From NCBI RefSeq assembly GCF_026283965.1, contig NZ_JAPDPD010000001.1, positions 1 to 64,000 of the forward strand: a DNA stretch of 64,000 nucleotides, in the 5' to 3' direction. The stretch comes from Dyella subtropica. GTDB lineage: Bacteria; Pseudomonadota; Gammaproteobacteria; Xanthomonadales; Rhodanobacteraceae. The position numbers and the translations under genes were made by a program. The notes beneath the pieces were generated by a model. The model was not told the DNA's origin. It ran no database searches and saw nothing but the letters and a program-made list of their open reading frames with translations. Shown here one piece after another: positions 25,026-33,246 of this stretch. Position 1 is the first letter of the stretch. Every line of letters starts with the position of its first letter.

Positions 25026-25865
25026 TCACTTACATTCCGGATTCAATTTTTGACACACAACAAAATCACCATTTTCACTTAACTTGAAATGGTTGACATT
25101 ACTTATCTTACTCGACATGGCACCTTTTCTTTCATACGTTGTTATCAAATAATTTTTACTGATATCGAAAGTTAAAATGGATTCGCCATCCATTTTTCCA
25201 ACCATTTCTTTTGAAATCAATTTTACATCCCTGAAAACATAAAGATAGTAAATATTAACATCCGCCTCAGCCCTGCCGGCAAGAATGACTTTTAAATCAT
25301 ATATCGATGGCATAAATAAAATCGTATCCATACTCGGGTCGATTTGACCCCTAAGCTCACCGCCCACCGCATTGTCTGGATATGCATGGAAACGGTCGCC
25401 ACACTCATCCTTCTTGCCCGAACCGACAACACACTGATAATACTTATCAAATACAAATGGTAATTTCGTATCAACAATGACTTGCGCCCCGCCATTATTT
25501 ACACGCCCAAGACATTTCTCAGAGAAATTCTTGTACTTGTTCGCGTCAATATTCAATTTCTCAGGATGCTCATCATCCTTGGTTATGTCGTAAGCAATGC
25601 CTTTGTTCGTATCCAAGACGACCCATCCAATCGATACCTGCTTGCCTGGATTGTCAGAGGCAACGAACATTCTTACCTTGTAAACCCCGCTGTCATTTTC
25701 AGCAAGCTCGACAGAGATATCTTTGTTATTCATCTCCGTCTTTATATTTGGAACTATCAAGCCCGCCAGATCGGCCTGACAGGCCGAAATATCAGATCTA
25801 TCCGTGGCCTCGCACGCCACTGAAATAAGAGCAACCAAAGCAAACAATATTGAACTTGAGCGCAT
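25026..25865 (-). CDS. Exported hypothetical protein, AT-rich
   Basis: The product is 279 residues. The N-terminus (MRSSSILFALVALISVACEA) is a signal peptide, possibly of lipoprotein type although the residues before Cys do not fit a standard lipobox. The mature part is Lys, Asp, Asn and Val-rich with several Cys and no family I recognise. Its DNA is visibly far more AT-rich than its neighbours, with AAA, AAT and TTA codons common, so it was probably acquired. A ribosome site AGAGGATG precedes the start. It lies between the LysM gene and a membrane protein, on the same strand as both, without a CTAGGGA site. Confidence 0.75.
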   Translation of the reverse strand: MRSSSILFALVALISVACEATDRSDISACQADLAGLIVPNIKTEMNNKDISVELAENDSGVYKVRMFVASDNPGKQVSIGWVVLDTNKGIAYDITKDDEHPEKLNIDANKYKNFSEKCLGRVNNGGAQVIVDTKLPFVFDKYYQCVVGSGKKDECGDRFHAYPDNAVGGELRGQIDPSMDTILFMPSIYDLKVILAGRAEADVNIYYLYVFRDVKLISKEMVGKMDGESILTFDISKNYLITTYERKGAMSSKISNVNHFKLSENGDFVVCQKLNPECK

Positions 25866-26122
25866 ATCTACATCCTCTGTAAATTTATTTAAACTAATTC
25901 ACGATTTTTGGAACCATAGCGCGTGGACTGAAGATCACATCCCGATTCGATCCACTGACTTGGTGCGCTCGTGGATTTCACCTGACCCGCTGAACCGTCT
26001 GCTTAATCTATATCAACCTCATAGGGCAACTCCAAAACCGGGGTCATCATTTCGTGCAACAGCCGACTTCGCCGTCTCTGAAATGCCGCCCGTGTCAAAC
26101 GTCAATCTTCCACGAACGCTTC

Positions 26123-27061
26123 TCAGCCGGCGAAGTTGATTGAGAACCAGACGGCCGCGACACCTGCGAGGACTGCCGACATCATAGTGATGTGCAAACG
26201 GTGCATAGCAGGCATGATTGCCAGTAGCACGCGCCCACACGTCCGCCCGGTCACAGCCAAAATCAATGCCACCACGCCAGGCAGCAGCCGCTGCGACATG
26301 CCTAGCCCCTCGTCCAAGGATGCAAATCTCGGGGGAAGCCATGCGAGGCCCAGCGCGCCTCCAGCGAACAACAGGCAACTGCTGACAATCATCGTCACCA
26401 CTGCAAAGGCGCTCGGGTCGGCGGCCCACTTGTCAAACCGCACATACGTTGCCCGCAGGGCTGCAACACACCTCGTCCAGACAAGACACGCGATCGCGGC
26501 CGACGCGTTGATGCGAGCGCGGACGTTGCGCAGGTTCGTAGCGCCGGCTGCCGCGCCTGCTGCCAGCGCAAACCACGGAAAGGGTACCCATAGGAAGCCC
26601 ACGATCAGGAGTCCCGCATCGGGATAGCCTGAGACCGCCAGAATCGCCGTGAAACTCAAGTAGGCCAGCAACGCCACGACGACACCGCGCAGCGCGCCGT
26701 ACGACTCCGCGCCATCGCGGGGATAGAGCACCCAAGCCCAGCCATACGCGCAGGCCGCCGCTAGGAACGGCATAGCAATCGCCAGTGGACGAGATGGCGG
26801 TAGCAGGAGCGGTGTAAGCAACGCCGCCGTGCCCAGCGCGACCACGGCAAAGAAGCTGGCGGCAAATACTCGCGTCCGGGGCTTGGCGATCAAGGGAACC
26901 AAGTGCAGTTGCTCGCGAAGGAACAGTGTGCTTGCGGTTATATCAAAACCGGGGGACGTCGAGAGTACAGCTCCGTTACCTCCGCCCCATCTTCCGCTGC
27001 GTTTCCTGCTGTAAGTCCAACGTGACCCGGATTTCCGCGCCGGGTCCCGTCTAGGTGTCAT
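26123..27061 (-). CDS. Multi-pass membrane protein of unknown function
   Basis: The product is up to 312 residues; the start is uncertain because the first ~60 residues are basic and low-complexity and may not be translated. From about residue 68 there are roughly seven to eight hydrophobic helices (VFAASFFAVVALGTAALL, FLAAACAYGWAWVLYP, then AGLLIVGFLWVPFPWFALAA and others), ending in MMSAVLAGVAAVWFSI. The region DITASTLFLREQLHL near residue 40 is encoded inside an 84-bp sequence repeated at 28094-28178. No enzymatic motif seen; a YIP1-like or uncharacterised integral membrane protein is possible. Confidence 0.6.
   Translation of the reverse strand: MTPRRDPARKSGSRWTYSRKRSGRWGGGNGAVLSTSPGFDITASTLFLREQLHLVPLIAKPRTRVFAASFFAVVALGTAALLTPLLLPPSRPLAIAMPFLAAACAYGWAWVLYPRDGAESYGALRGVVVALLAYLSFTAILAVSGYPDAGLLIVGFLWVPFPWFALAAGAAAGATNLRNVRARINASAAIACLVWTRCVAALRATYVRFDKWAADPSAFAVVTMIVSSCLLFAGGALGLAWLPPRFASLDEGLGMSQRLLPGVVALILAVTGRTCGRVLLAIMPAMHRLHITMMSAVLAGVAAVWFSINFAG
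26861..26944. repeat. Direct repeat, left copy (partner at 28094-28178)
   Basis: Starts GGCAAATACTCGCGTC and includes CTTGGCGAT and GGGAACCAAGTGCA, ending GCGGTTATATC. The same sequence with about ten differences occurs 1.2 kb away, so the pair flanks the gene at 27124-28023. Confidence 0.85.
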
Positions 27062-27123
27062 TGGCGCTAACCGCTATGCTGGGCCCGCACGGCGCGGGGG
27101 CGCCGATCTTCAGGGAGGACACT

Positions 27124-28023
27124 ATGACGACACGATCCAAGGGACCGTCGGCCGGTTTTAGCTGGCTGACGAACGGCATCACCGTGGGCTTCCGCCATCC
27201 GAAGCCGTTGCTAGGAGGGGCAGCCTTCCTGATGGTGGCATGCCTGTTGCCGACGCTGATCACGATGCCGATGCAATTCCAAGCGGCTATCACCAGCACA
27301 CCGATGAGTCCGGCAACCTTTGGTTGGATCATGGCAATCTCCATGCTGGCCGGTCTGCTGATCGTGCCGCTCTACGCGGGCTATCTGCAGGTGATCGATA
27401 CAGCCGAGCGCGGGTTGCCAGCACGCGCACTCGACATCTTCAAACCCTATCGACAAGGCGAAGCGTTGCGCCTGATCGGCTACGGACTGGCGGTCATGGT
27501 GGCCTACGTCGCCGTGCTCGGAGTCATTGTCGTTGCCACGGGAGGCAGCATCGCCACCTGGTACATGCAAGTAGTGACTGCACAGACTACCCATCAGCCG
27601 CCACCGGCGTTACCCCAAGGCTTCGGAATCGCCATGGCACTTTTCATGGTGCTCTGCCTTTTCATGATGGGTTTCTATGCAATCAGCCTTGGCCAGGTCG
27701 CGCTGCGCCGTCGCAGCGTATTCGGCGCCATCGGCGATGGCATAGTCGGCGCGCTGAAGAACCTGCTGCCACTACTCGTGTTTGCAGTGAGCCTCATCCT
27801 TGGCTGGATTGTCGTGGGAATTGCCTTCGCGCTCGTGGCCGTTCTACTCGCCCTGCTTGGGACGCTCGTCGGCACATGGCTGATGTTCGTGCTGATCATT
27901 CCGCTCTATGTCGCCTTGATGCTGACGATGTTCGCGGTGATGTTTGGGGTGATGTATTACCTATGGCGTGATGTGTGTGGGGATGACATTGTCACTGGCA
28001 TGGCCGAGGCGACAGCCATCTGA
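27124..28023 (+). CDS. BPSS1780-like integral membrane protein
   Basis: The product is 299 residues from the ATG at 27124, which follows a GGGAGGACACT ribosome site. It has about six transmembrane helices grouped in pairs and the opening block FSWLTNGITVGFRHPKPLLGG. An IPLYAGYLQVIDTAERG segment and a later MGFYAISLGQVALRR loop follow, and it ends in a MYYLWRDV segment. This layout resembles BPSS1780/DUF-type proteobacterial membrane proteins whose function is unknown. The upstream gene on the opposite strand nearly abuts it, and the 84-bp direct repeats lie on both sides. Confidence 0.75.
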   Translation: MTTRSKGPSAGFSWLTNGITVGFRHPKPLLGGAAFLMVACLLPTLITMPMQFQAAITSTPMSPATFGWIMAISMLAGLLIVPLYAGYLQVIDTAERGLPARALDIFKPYRQGEALRLIGYGLAVMVAYVAVLGVIVVATGGSIATWYMQVVTAQTTHQPPPALPQGFGIAMALFMVLCLFMMGFYAISLGQVALRRRSVFGAIGDGIVGALKNLLPLLVFAVSLILGWIVVGIAFALVAVLLALLGTLVGTWLMFVLIIPLYVALMLTMFAVMFGVMYYLWRDVCGDDIVTGMAEATAI

Positions 28024-28093
28024 CCTGAGGAAACGGGAGGGAGGTAGTTGAATGGAATTAACCACCGCCGTCCCGTTTTCCGTTTTCTGCTCC

Positions 28094-28178
28094 GGCAAAT
28101 ACTCGCGTCGGAGGCTTGGCGATCGAGGGAACCAAGTGCAATTTGCTCGCGGAGGAACAGTATGCTTACGGTTATATC
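28094..28178. repeat. Direct repeat, right copy (partner at 26861-26944)
   Basis: Same sequence as the left copy, placed in the 261-bp gap between the membrane protein and the first tcmP-like gene. On the minus strand it could encode a short piece similar to the DITxSxLFLREQ segment of the gene at 26123, so it may be a truncated duplicate of that gene's 5' part. Confidence 0.8.
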
Positions 28179-28284
28179 CCAGCCCTTTGCCACCAAAATC
28201 GGGGTCACAGCGCGATAGGATGTCTAAGGAAATAGGCGCTTGTGCCGTTAAGGTCAGCAGGGACCAGCCAGGGAGGCCAGCCAG

Positions 28285-29118
28285 ATGCCCACACAAAAAG
28301 ACGATGACCGCTACGAAATCGACCCTGAGGACAGGTTGCGGCGGGCGATCGTCGGAGACTGGGCGCCTGAGAAACATTTGCGCCTTCAAAAATATGTGGA
28401 CATTACCCGAGCGGTCAGGCGGAAATTCGGCGGCAACGCCACCTACATCGACCTCTATTGCGGCCCAGGGCGCGCTCGCTTGCGCAAAACAGGCGAGGTG
28501 GTGGAAGGAAGCGCGTTAGTCGCCGCCACTGAAGCCATCCGGCGTCGGAACCCCTATCGGGAGGTCATCATCGGTGACCTCGACCCGGTAAACGTCGAGG
28601 CCTGCGAAACCCGCTTGAGCCGCCTCAGGGTTGGTAATGTCCGCGCCTATGCGGGAACCGCGGAGGACGTGGCTGCCCAGATCCTCCCCACCCTCCATCC
28701 GACCGGCTTCAATCTGGCCTTCCTGGATCCCTTCAACCTTGAATCCCTTCCCTTCCAGGTGATCCAAACCCTTGCGCAAGCCAAGAGCATGGACCTCCTC
28801 ATTCATGTCAGCATCATGGACTTGCAGCGCAACGTCCGCGCCTTGATGACCTCGGGCAAGCTCAGCAGCTTTGCCCCGGGGTGGGACAAGAAGATCAACA
28901 GCGCAGCCGCCAATCCCAAGTTGGTCATGGCGGTGTTTGAATACTGGCGAAGCCTTTTGTCGCAGCTCGGCTATCTCGTCAGCGACAACATCGAGCGTGT
29001 GACCGGAAACCGAAATCAACCCCTCTATTGGCTGGTGCTGGCCTCCAAGCATGACCTGGCAGACAAGCTGTGGGGCGAGGTCAGCCAAGTGGAACCCCAG
29101 GGGCGGCTACTGCTCTAA
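28285..29118 (+). CDS. tcmP: Three-Cys-motif partner protein (TcmP family), first copy
   Basis: The product is 277 residues with a GGGAGG ribosome site. The fold looks like a Rossmann methyltransferase: motif I YIDLYCGPGRARL near 53-65, an acidic strand end IIGDLDPVNVEAC near 95-107, and AFLDPFNLESLPF near 145-157, where DPF takes the place of the DPPY-type motif. These match the TcmP family, defined by co-occurrence with a three-Cys Gp37/Gp68 protein, which is the next gene. Substrate unknown. First of four co-directional genes ending at tRNA-Ser. Confidence 0.85.
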   Translation: MPTQKDDDRYEIDPEDRLRRAIVGDWAPEKHLRLQKYVDITRAVRRKFGGNATYIDLYCGPGRARLRKTGEVVEGSALVAATEAIRRRNPYREVIIGDLDPVNVEACETRLSRLRVGNVRAYAGTAEDVAAQILPTLHPTGFNLAFLDPFNLESLPFQVIQTLAQAKSMDLLIHVSIMDLQRNVRALMTSGKLSSFAPGWDKKINSAAANPKLVMAVFEYWRSLLSQLGYLVSDNIERVTGNRNQPLYWLVLASKHDLADKLWGEVSQVEPQGRLLL

Positions 29119-29239
29119 CCCGCGGCGACTGTCCCATCGATGGGGACTATGTTAGAAATGCTTGGTTTAGGCCGGGCTGGTCGGATCGTCGCGGTTGGCG
29201 AGATCCGCCAGGAGCAGGATGGCCCACAACGGGTGGACC

Positions 29240-29983
29240 ATGACGACAACATCACGCATCGAATGGACTGAGCAGACCTGGAACCCCATTGTCGGGTGCA
29301 CCAAGGTGTCCGCGGGCTGTAAACACTGCTATGCGGAAGTGATGGCCAAGCGGCTCAGAGCCATGGGCACGCCTGGCTACGAAAAGGGGTTCGCCCTCCG
29401 GTTGATCCCCGAACGCCTCAACGATCCCGTACGGCGCAAGAAGCCCACCGTCTACTTCGTGAACTCCATGTCGGACCTGTTCCACGAGCGGGTGCCGGTG
29501 GACTACATCGACAAGGTCTTCGAAGTCATCACTCAGACCCCGCACCACCACTATCAGATTCTGACCAAGCGCGCGGAGCGCATGGCCAGTTACTTCACTT
29601 CCCGGCCTGTTCCGAAGAATGTCTGGTTGGGCGTGTCCGTGGAGAACAAGCGCCACGGGGTGCCCAGGATCGACTTCCTGCGCAAGGTGCCCGCCAAGAT
29701 TCGGTTTCTTTCCGTCGAGCCCCTCCTGGAAGACGTTGGCCCCCTGGACCTGAAAGGCATTCATTGGGTCATCGTGGGTGGAGAATCCGGGGCCAAGGCC
29801 CGCCCCATGAAGCCCGAGTGGGCAGACGCTGTCCGCATCCAATGCCAGAAGCAAAAGGTGGCCTTTTTCTTTAAGCAATGGGGAGGCTGGGGCGCTGACG
29901 GAAAGAAGCGGGCCAAGTCAAAGAACGGCCGTTTGCTAAATGGTCGCACCTGGGATCAAATGCCTGCCGGGGTCCAAATCTAG
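29240..29983 (+). CDS. Gp37/Gp68 (DUF5131) three-Cys-motif protein, radical-SAM-like
   Basis: The product is 247 residues from the ATG at 29240; the frame is open upstream but the family begins at SRIEWTEQTWNPIVGC. The eponymous cluster CTKVSAGCKHCYAE (C-x6-C-x2-C) near residues 18-31 resembles a radical-SAM iron-sulfur site. Other family blocks are FVNSMSDLFHE, YQILTKRAERM, VWLGVSVENK, RFLSVEPLLEDVG, WVIVGGESGAKARPM and FFFKQWGGWG. The family is common in phages and islands, function undetermined. It lies 9 bases ahead of the second TcmP gene, so the two are coupled. Confidence 0.9.
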   Translation: MTTTSRIEWTEQTWNPIVGCTKVSAGCKHCYAEVMAKRLRAMGTPGYEKGFALRLIPERLNDPVRRKKPTVYFVNSMSDLFHERVPVDYIDKVFEVITQTPHHHYQILTKRAERMASYFTSRPVPKNVWLGVSVENKRHGVPRIDFLRKVPAKIRFLSVEPLLEDVGPLDLKGIHWVIVGGESGAKARPMKPEWADAVRIQCQKQKVAFFFKQWGGWGADGKKRAKSKNGRLLNGRTWDQMPAGVQI

Positions 29984-29992
29984 GCAGGTGCA

Positions 29993-31261
29993 ATGCCACG
30001 CAAGCCTTTTGAATGGCCAGCGGATGGGTCTGGGGCAATTCTTCAACAACACAGCGTCGCCAAGTTGGAAGTGCTGCGGGAGTATCTCCTCGCCTACTTC
30101 AAGACGCTGGCCACCGCTCCTGGACAGGAAGAAATACGCGTAACGCTCGTCGACGGATTTGCGGGCGGCGGCGTCTATCGTCACGCCGACACGCAAGAGC
30201 GGATCCTGGGTTCTCCGCTGGTGTTCTTGAAGGCGGCAGAACAGGCGCAGGCCATCATCAATGCCGAACGCCGTAAGCCCCTTCACTTCAATATCACCTA
30301 CATCTTCGTCGAGAAGAACCGCAATGCGATCAAGTCACTGTTGATCACATTGAAGAATGAGGGATATGAGCACCGCTTGGGCGCGGACATCCACGTCATC
30401 AACAGCACGTTCGAGCGGCAGCTCGATGCCATCATCAGGGCAGTTAAGGAGCGGACTCCTCGTCGAGGGCGCGCCCTCATCTCCCTGGATCAGTATGGCT
30501 ACAAAGATGTGCCCGCGCCGTTGATCAAGCGATTGCTTCAGGAACTCCCCCGCGCAGAGATCGTGCTGACATTCGCGGTGGATGCCTTCATTAACTTCGC
30601 CAGCGATAACTTGGCCACCTGGGAAACCCTGGACCACCTCGGCATTCCCGAGGTGCTCAAAGGGCGCACCTTCCAGGAGATCAAAGCCAACGAAAGCCAT
30701 TTTCGGCTCTACATCCAGAGTTGCCTCTACCACGGGCTTACCGAGGCCTGTGGCGCCAGCTACTACACCTTGTTCTTCATCCGGACCGATGGACACGGCG
30801 ACTACTGGCTGGTCCATTTGTCGCAGCATCCAAAGGCCCGGGATGTCATGACTCAAGTTCATTGGACCAAGAACACCCATTTCATCCATTACGGCGGCGC
30901 GGGTTTGGACATGTTCCGCGCCATCGGTTACCACGCCGGCAGCGACGAGCGATACACGGGCCAGAGCTCATTGGCTTTTGGCTTCGACGACCCGGCCAAT
31001 GAGAGAAGCATTGCCCTTCTGACGGAGCAGTTGGTTCGACTCATCCACGCCCGTGAAATCGTCCGCTTTGGCGAGATGTATTCGACGACCTGCAATTCAA
31101 CGCCGGCGGACAGTCAGCGTTACCGAAAAGCTCTCGAAAACCTGGTAGCCCACAAGGAAATCATCATCACAAGCCCCAAAGGTGGACAACGTCGCAAAGC
31201 GACCACCATAGATGATGACGACGTGATCCAGATGGCCGCCCAACGGACGCTCTCGCTGTAA
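29993..31261 (+). CDS. tcmP: Three-Cys-motif partner protein (TcmP family), second copy
   Basis: The product is 422 residues, longer than the first copy, with the more typical family start FEWPADGSGAILQQHS and VTLVDGFAGGGVYRHAD (motif I) near 50-66. IFVEKNRNAIKSLL follows the acidic strand. The third motif reads ISLDQYGYKDVP, with DQ where the first copy has DPF. A C-terminal extension of ~130 residues holds a winged-helix-like stretch (RYRKALENLVAHKEIII). Two diverged TcmP proteins around one three-Cys protein suggest a hetero-complex. Spacing is 9 bases from DUF5131 and 53 from the nuclease-like gene. Confidence 0.85.
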   Translation: MPRKPFEWPADGSGAILQQHSVAKLEVLREYLLAYFKTLATAPGQEEIRVTLVDGFAGGGVYRHADTQERILGSPLVFLKAAEQAQAIINAERRKPLHFNITYIFVEKNRNAIKSLLITLKNEGYEHRLGADIHVINSTFERQLDAIIRAVKERTPRRGRALISLDQYGYKDVPAPLIKRLLQELPRAEIVLTFAVDAFINFASDNLATWETLDHLGIPEVLKGRTFQEIKANESHFRLYIQSCLYHGLTEACGASYYTLFFIRTDGHGDYWLVHLSQHPKARDVMTQVHWTKNTHFIHYGGAGLDMFRAIGYHAGSDERYTGQSSLAFGFDDPANERSIALLTEQLVRLIHAREIVRFGEMYSTTCNSTPADSQRYRKALENLVAHKEIIITSPKGGQRRKATTIDDDDVIQMAAQRTLSL

Positions 31262-31314
31262 CGCCGCCACAGTCAGTTTCTGTCACGGATAGATCCCAAA
31301 TATCTCGCGTCGCC

Positions 31315-32538
31315 ATGCTTACCATCACCCATCCCGAACTAATGGCCGAGGCCATCGCCTTTCCCGCTGGATTGCGCGCCCTGCGCATCGGTGGTGCCCC
31401 GCGCCCTATTCTCATGATCAAAGGCACCAAGGAAGTGCTTCTGACTGCGCGCGTGAATAGGGGCTTCAAGTTATATGTCGTGCCGTCCACGATCGATGGA
31501 AGTTCCACCATCGGACTCATCACCGCGTTCTTCGATGATGGAGACGAGCCGCTGGTCTTACGGACGCCCATGTTCGACGAATTTGAGACCAGATTTCTAA
31601 GATCAGTGCTATTACGTCCGGAGCTAGACGTCCATCTGTTTGATGAACTTGGAAGAGAGTTTCTTGGCTTCCGCACCACCGTTTCCATGCCATTGGAAAC
31701 CAGGCTTCGTCTCGAAATGGCAAACCTGTTGCCGTTCTCATACGCGGGGGCAAGAGCCATGGACGACCACATGCAGCTCTGGTTTGGGCTTCGAACGTCA
31801 GCAGAGGATGCAAACACAATTTCAGTTGACTTTGCAGAGCCCCTATTTCCCGAAGATATTTTCCTCAGCGATATGCGGCCGGCCCACCACGCTTATCACG
31901 GCAGCTCAGGGCACAGCCACACATCATTGGTTCGAGAAGAGCCTGGTGCCTATCAGGAGCGTGACATCGTCGACCTGTTGTGCCGCGTGTTTCGGCCCGA
32001 TCAAATCTTCCTTGCTCCGTTGAGGTCGACTGACAAGGAGGAGATTGCTGACGTCATGGTGGTCACCGACAGCCATCTTATGCTGATCCAGGCCAAGGAT
32101 AGCCCGAACACCGAGAGCACCTTGCGCCAGACAATGGCAAGGAAGCGTGCGCATTCTTCGCAAAAATTAAAGGCAGCGCTCGGCCAGGTGAAAGGCGCAG
32201 TCAAATACGTGCGGTCGCAATCGCCATTGGCGTTCTTCATCGGTGATGACAAGCATGTGCGCTCGGTGGATCACCTCAACATCGCCACCCTGGTGATCCT
32301 GAAAGAGCTGTTTAATGACTCGTTCCGTGAATACAGCGAACAGATGCTTGCATTGGTCCATGACATCAACGTTCCGTCTATCGCCCTCGATTACGGTGAA
32401 CTCAACATGTATACCGCCCACCTCCCGAACGAGGACTTGTTCTTCGAGGCTTATTACCGGGTGATCAACACCGGCATCGAGGTTGGACAGCTTCCGCGAC
32501 TCAGGTTTGGAATGATTGAACCTGAGGCCGATGAATAA
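31315..32538 (+). CDS. Probable PD-(D/E)xK (NERD-like) nuclease-domain protein of the TcmP cluster
   Basis: The product is 407 residues, no signal peptide or membrane segment. An N-terminal ~200-residue region without recognised motifs is followed by a nuclease-like core at about 215-265. The core reads ERDIVDLLCRVF (helix with Glu), EEIADVMVVTD (strand with Asp), then HLMLIQAKDS, giving the E...D...QxK order of NERD/PD-(D/E)xK enzymes. The C-terminal ~110 residues look alpha/beta. It is the last gene before the tRNA-Ser repeat region and reads in the same direction as the tcmP-DUF5131-tcmP genes. Active nuclease is an inference from the motif. Confidence 0.65.
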   Translation: MLTITHPELMAEAIAFPAGLRALRIGGAPRPILMIKGTKEVLLTARVNRGFKLYVVPSTIDGSSTIGLITAFFDDGDEPLVLRTPMFDEFETRFLRSVLLRPELDVHLFDELGREFLGFRTTVSMPLETRLRLEMANLLPFSYAGARAMDDHMQLWFGLRTSAEDANTISVDFAEPLFPEDIFLSDMRPAHHAYHGSSGHSHTSLVREEPGAYQERDIVDLLCRVFRPDQIFLAPLRSTDKEEIADVMVVTDSHLMLIQAKDSPNTESTLRQTMARKRAHSSQKLKAALGQVKGAVKYVRSQSPLAFFIGDDKHVRSVDHLNIATLVILKELFNDSFREYSEQMLALVHDINVPSIALDYGELNMYTAHLPNEDLFFEAYYRVINTGIEVGQLPRLRFGMIEPEADE

Positions 32539-32588
32539 CTGTCGGAAAAGGGATCGGAGACATTTGTACCTCTGCCTCCAGCAGGCCG

Positions 32589-32733
32589 TGGGATTGTTCG
32601 GCCCATCCATGGGCCGAACCCCTCCGCGCGGAGCGCTACGAGGCCAGCCTGCGGCTGTCCTTGTCGTTCCAGACGAATTTGTCGAACTTAGTGGGTTCGT
32701 CCACACCACTCTCTCTGCCAGATACGCAAAACG
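32589..32733 (+). repeat. 145-bp direct repeat with tRNA-Ser 3'-end remnant, copy 1
   Basis: Starts TGGGATTGTTCGGCCCATCC and ends GCCAGATACGCAAAACG. The last 43 bases (32691-32733) resemble the 3' end of the nearby tRNA-Ser plus its downstream sequence, with the T-arm partly scrambled (GTGGGTTCGTCCACACCACT). The second copy lies 182 bp downstream. Confidence 0.8.
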
Positions 32734-32770
32734 GCCCGGGCTTCGACAAGGGCCTTGTTAGCGTGAAGGG

Positions 32771-32915
32771 TGGGATTGTTCGGCCCATCCTTGGGCCTCA
32801 CCCTTCCGCGCTGCGCGCTCCAGGGCCAGCCTTCGGCTGTCCAAAATTGTTCCGGACAATTTTGTCGAACCAGTGGGTTCGTCCACACCACTCTCTCCGC
32901 CAGATACGCAAAACG
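32771..32915 (+). repeat. 145-bp direct repeat with tRNA-Ser 3'-end remnant, copy 2
   Basis: Same unit as 32589-32733, diverged in the middle. Its tRNA-like end (32873-32915) faces the intact tRNA-Ser in inverted orientation, creating the perfect inverted repeat at 32889-32955. Together these fill the 403-bp gap 32539-32941, where I see no gene. Confidence 0.8.
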
Positions 32916-32955
32916 CCCCACTAGGGGGCGTTTTGCGTATCTGGCGGAGAGAGTG
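32889..32955 (-). terminator. Perfect 31-bp inverted repeat at the tRNA-Ser 3' end
   Basis: Two 31-base arms with a 5-base loop ACTAG. The right arm includes the acceptor stem and CCA of tRNA-Ser, so the hairpin overlaps the mature 3' end rather than lying beyond it. GCGTTTT/AAAACGC in the stem could end tRNA transcription, but the overlap suggests its origin is an inverted att-like duplication. Confidence 0.6.
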
Positions 32956-33031
32956 GGATTCGAACCCACGGTAGGCTTACACCTACGGCAGTTTTCAAGA
33001 CTGCTGCCTTAAACCACTCGGCCATCTCTCC
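32942..33031 (-). tRNA. tRNA-Ser(UGA)
   Basis: The 90-base minus-strand sequence starts GGAGAGATGGCCGAGTGG and ends with encoded CCA. The anticodon loop is CTTGAAA (anticodon TGA), the long variable arm CCGTAGGTGTAAGCCTACC-like stem is typical of class II tRNAs, and GGTTCGAATCC is the T-loop. The seryl-tRNA synthetase gene lies about 600 bp upstream on the same strand. Confidence 0.97.
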
Positions 33032-33155
33032 GAAATTGTCTGCTCGCAGTCGCGCTTCGCGCGACACTACGGCAGTTTGACTCCGGGCATCCTGCCCTCC
33101 GCCCCTTCGGGGCCATCGACTTTGTCGATGTTCGCTTCGGCTTCCTGCCTCCGCG

Positions 33156-33195
33156 TCAAGACTGCTGCCTTAAACCACTCGGCCATCTCTCCGAA
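33156..33195 (-). repeat. Partial tRNA-Ser: 5' half only
   Basis: These 40 bases are identical to 32995-33034: the tRNA 5' end, D-arm and 5' side of the anticodon arm, broken in the anticodon loop, plus four bases of upstream sequence. The 3' half is missing and replaced by ~120 bp of unrelated GC-rich DNA. It looks like a relic of integration or recombination at the anticodon loop. Confidence 0.85.
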
Positions 33196-33246
33196 TTTTT
33201 CGCTGCCCTATCTTGCATCGGGCAACGTTTGAGCCGCGACATCTTA

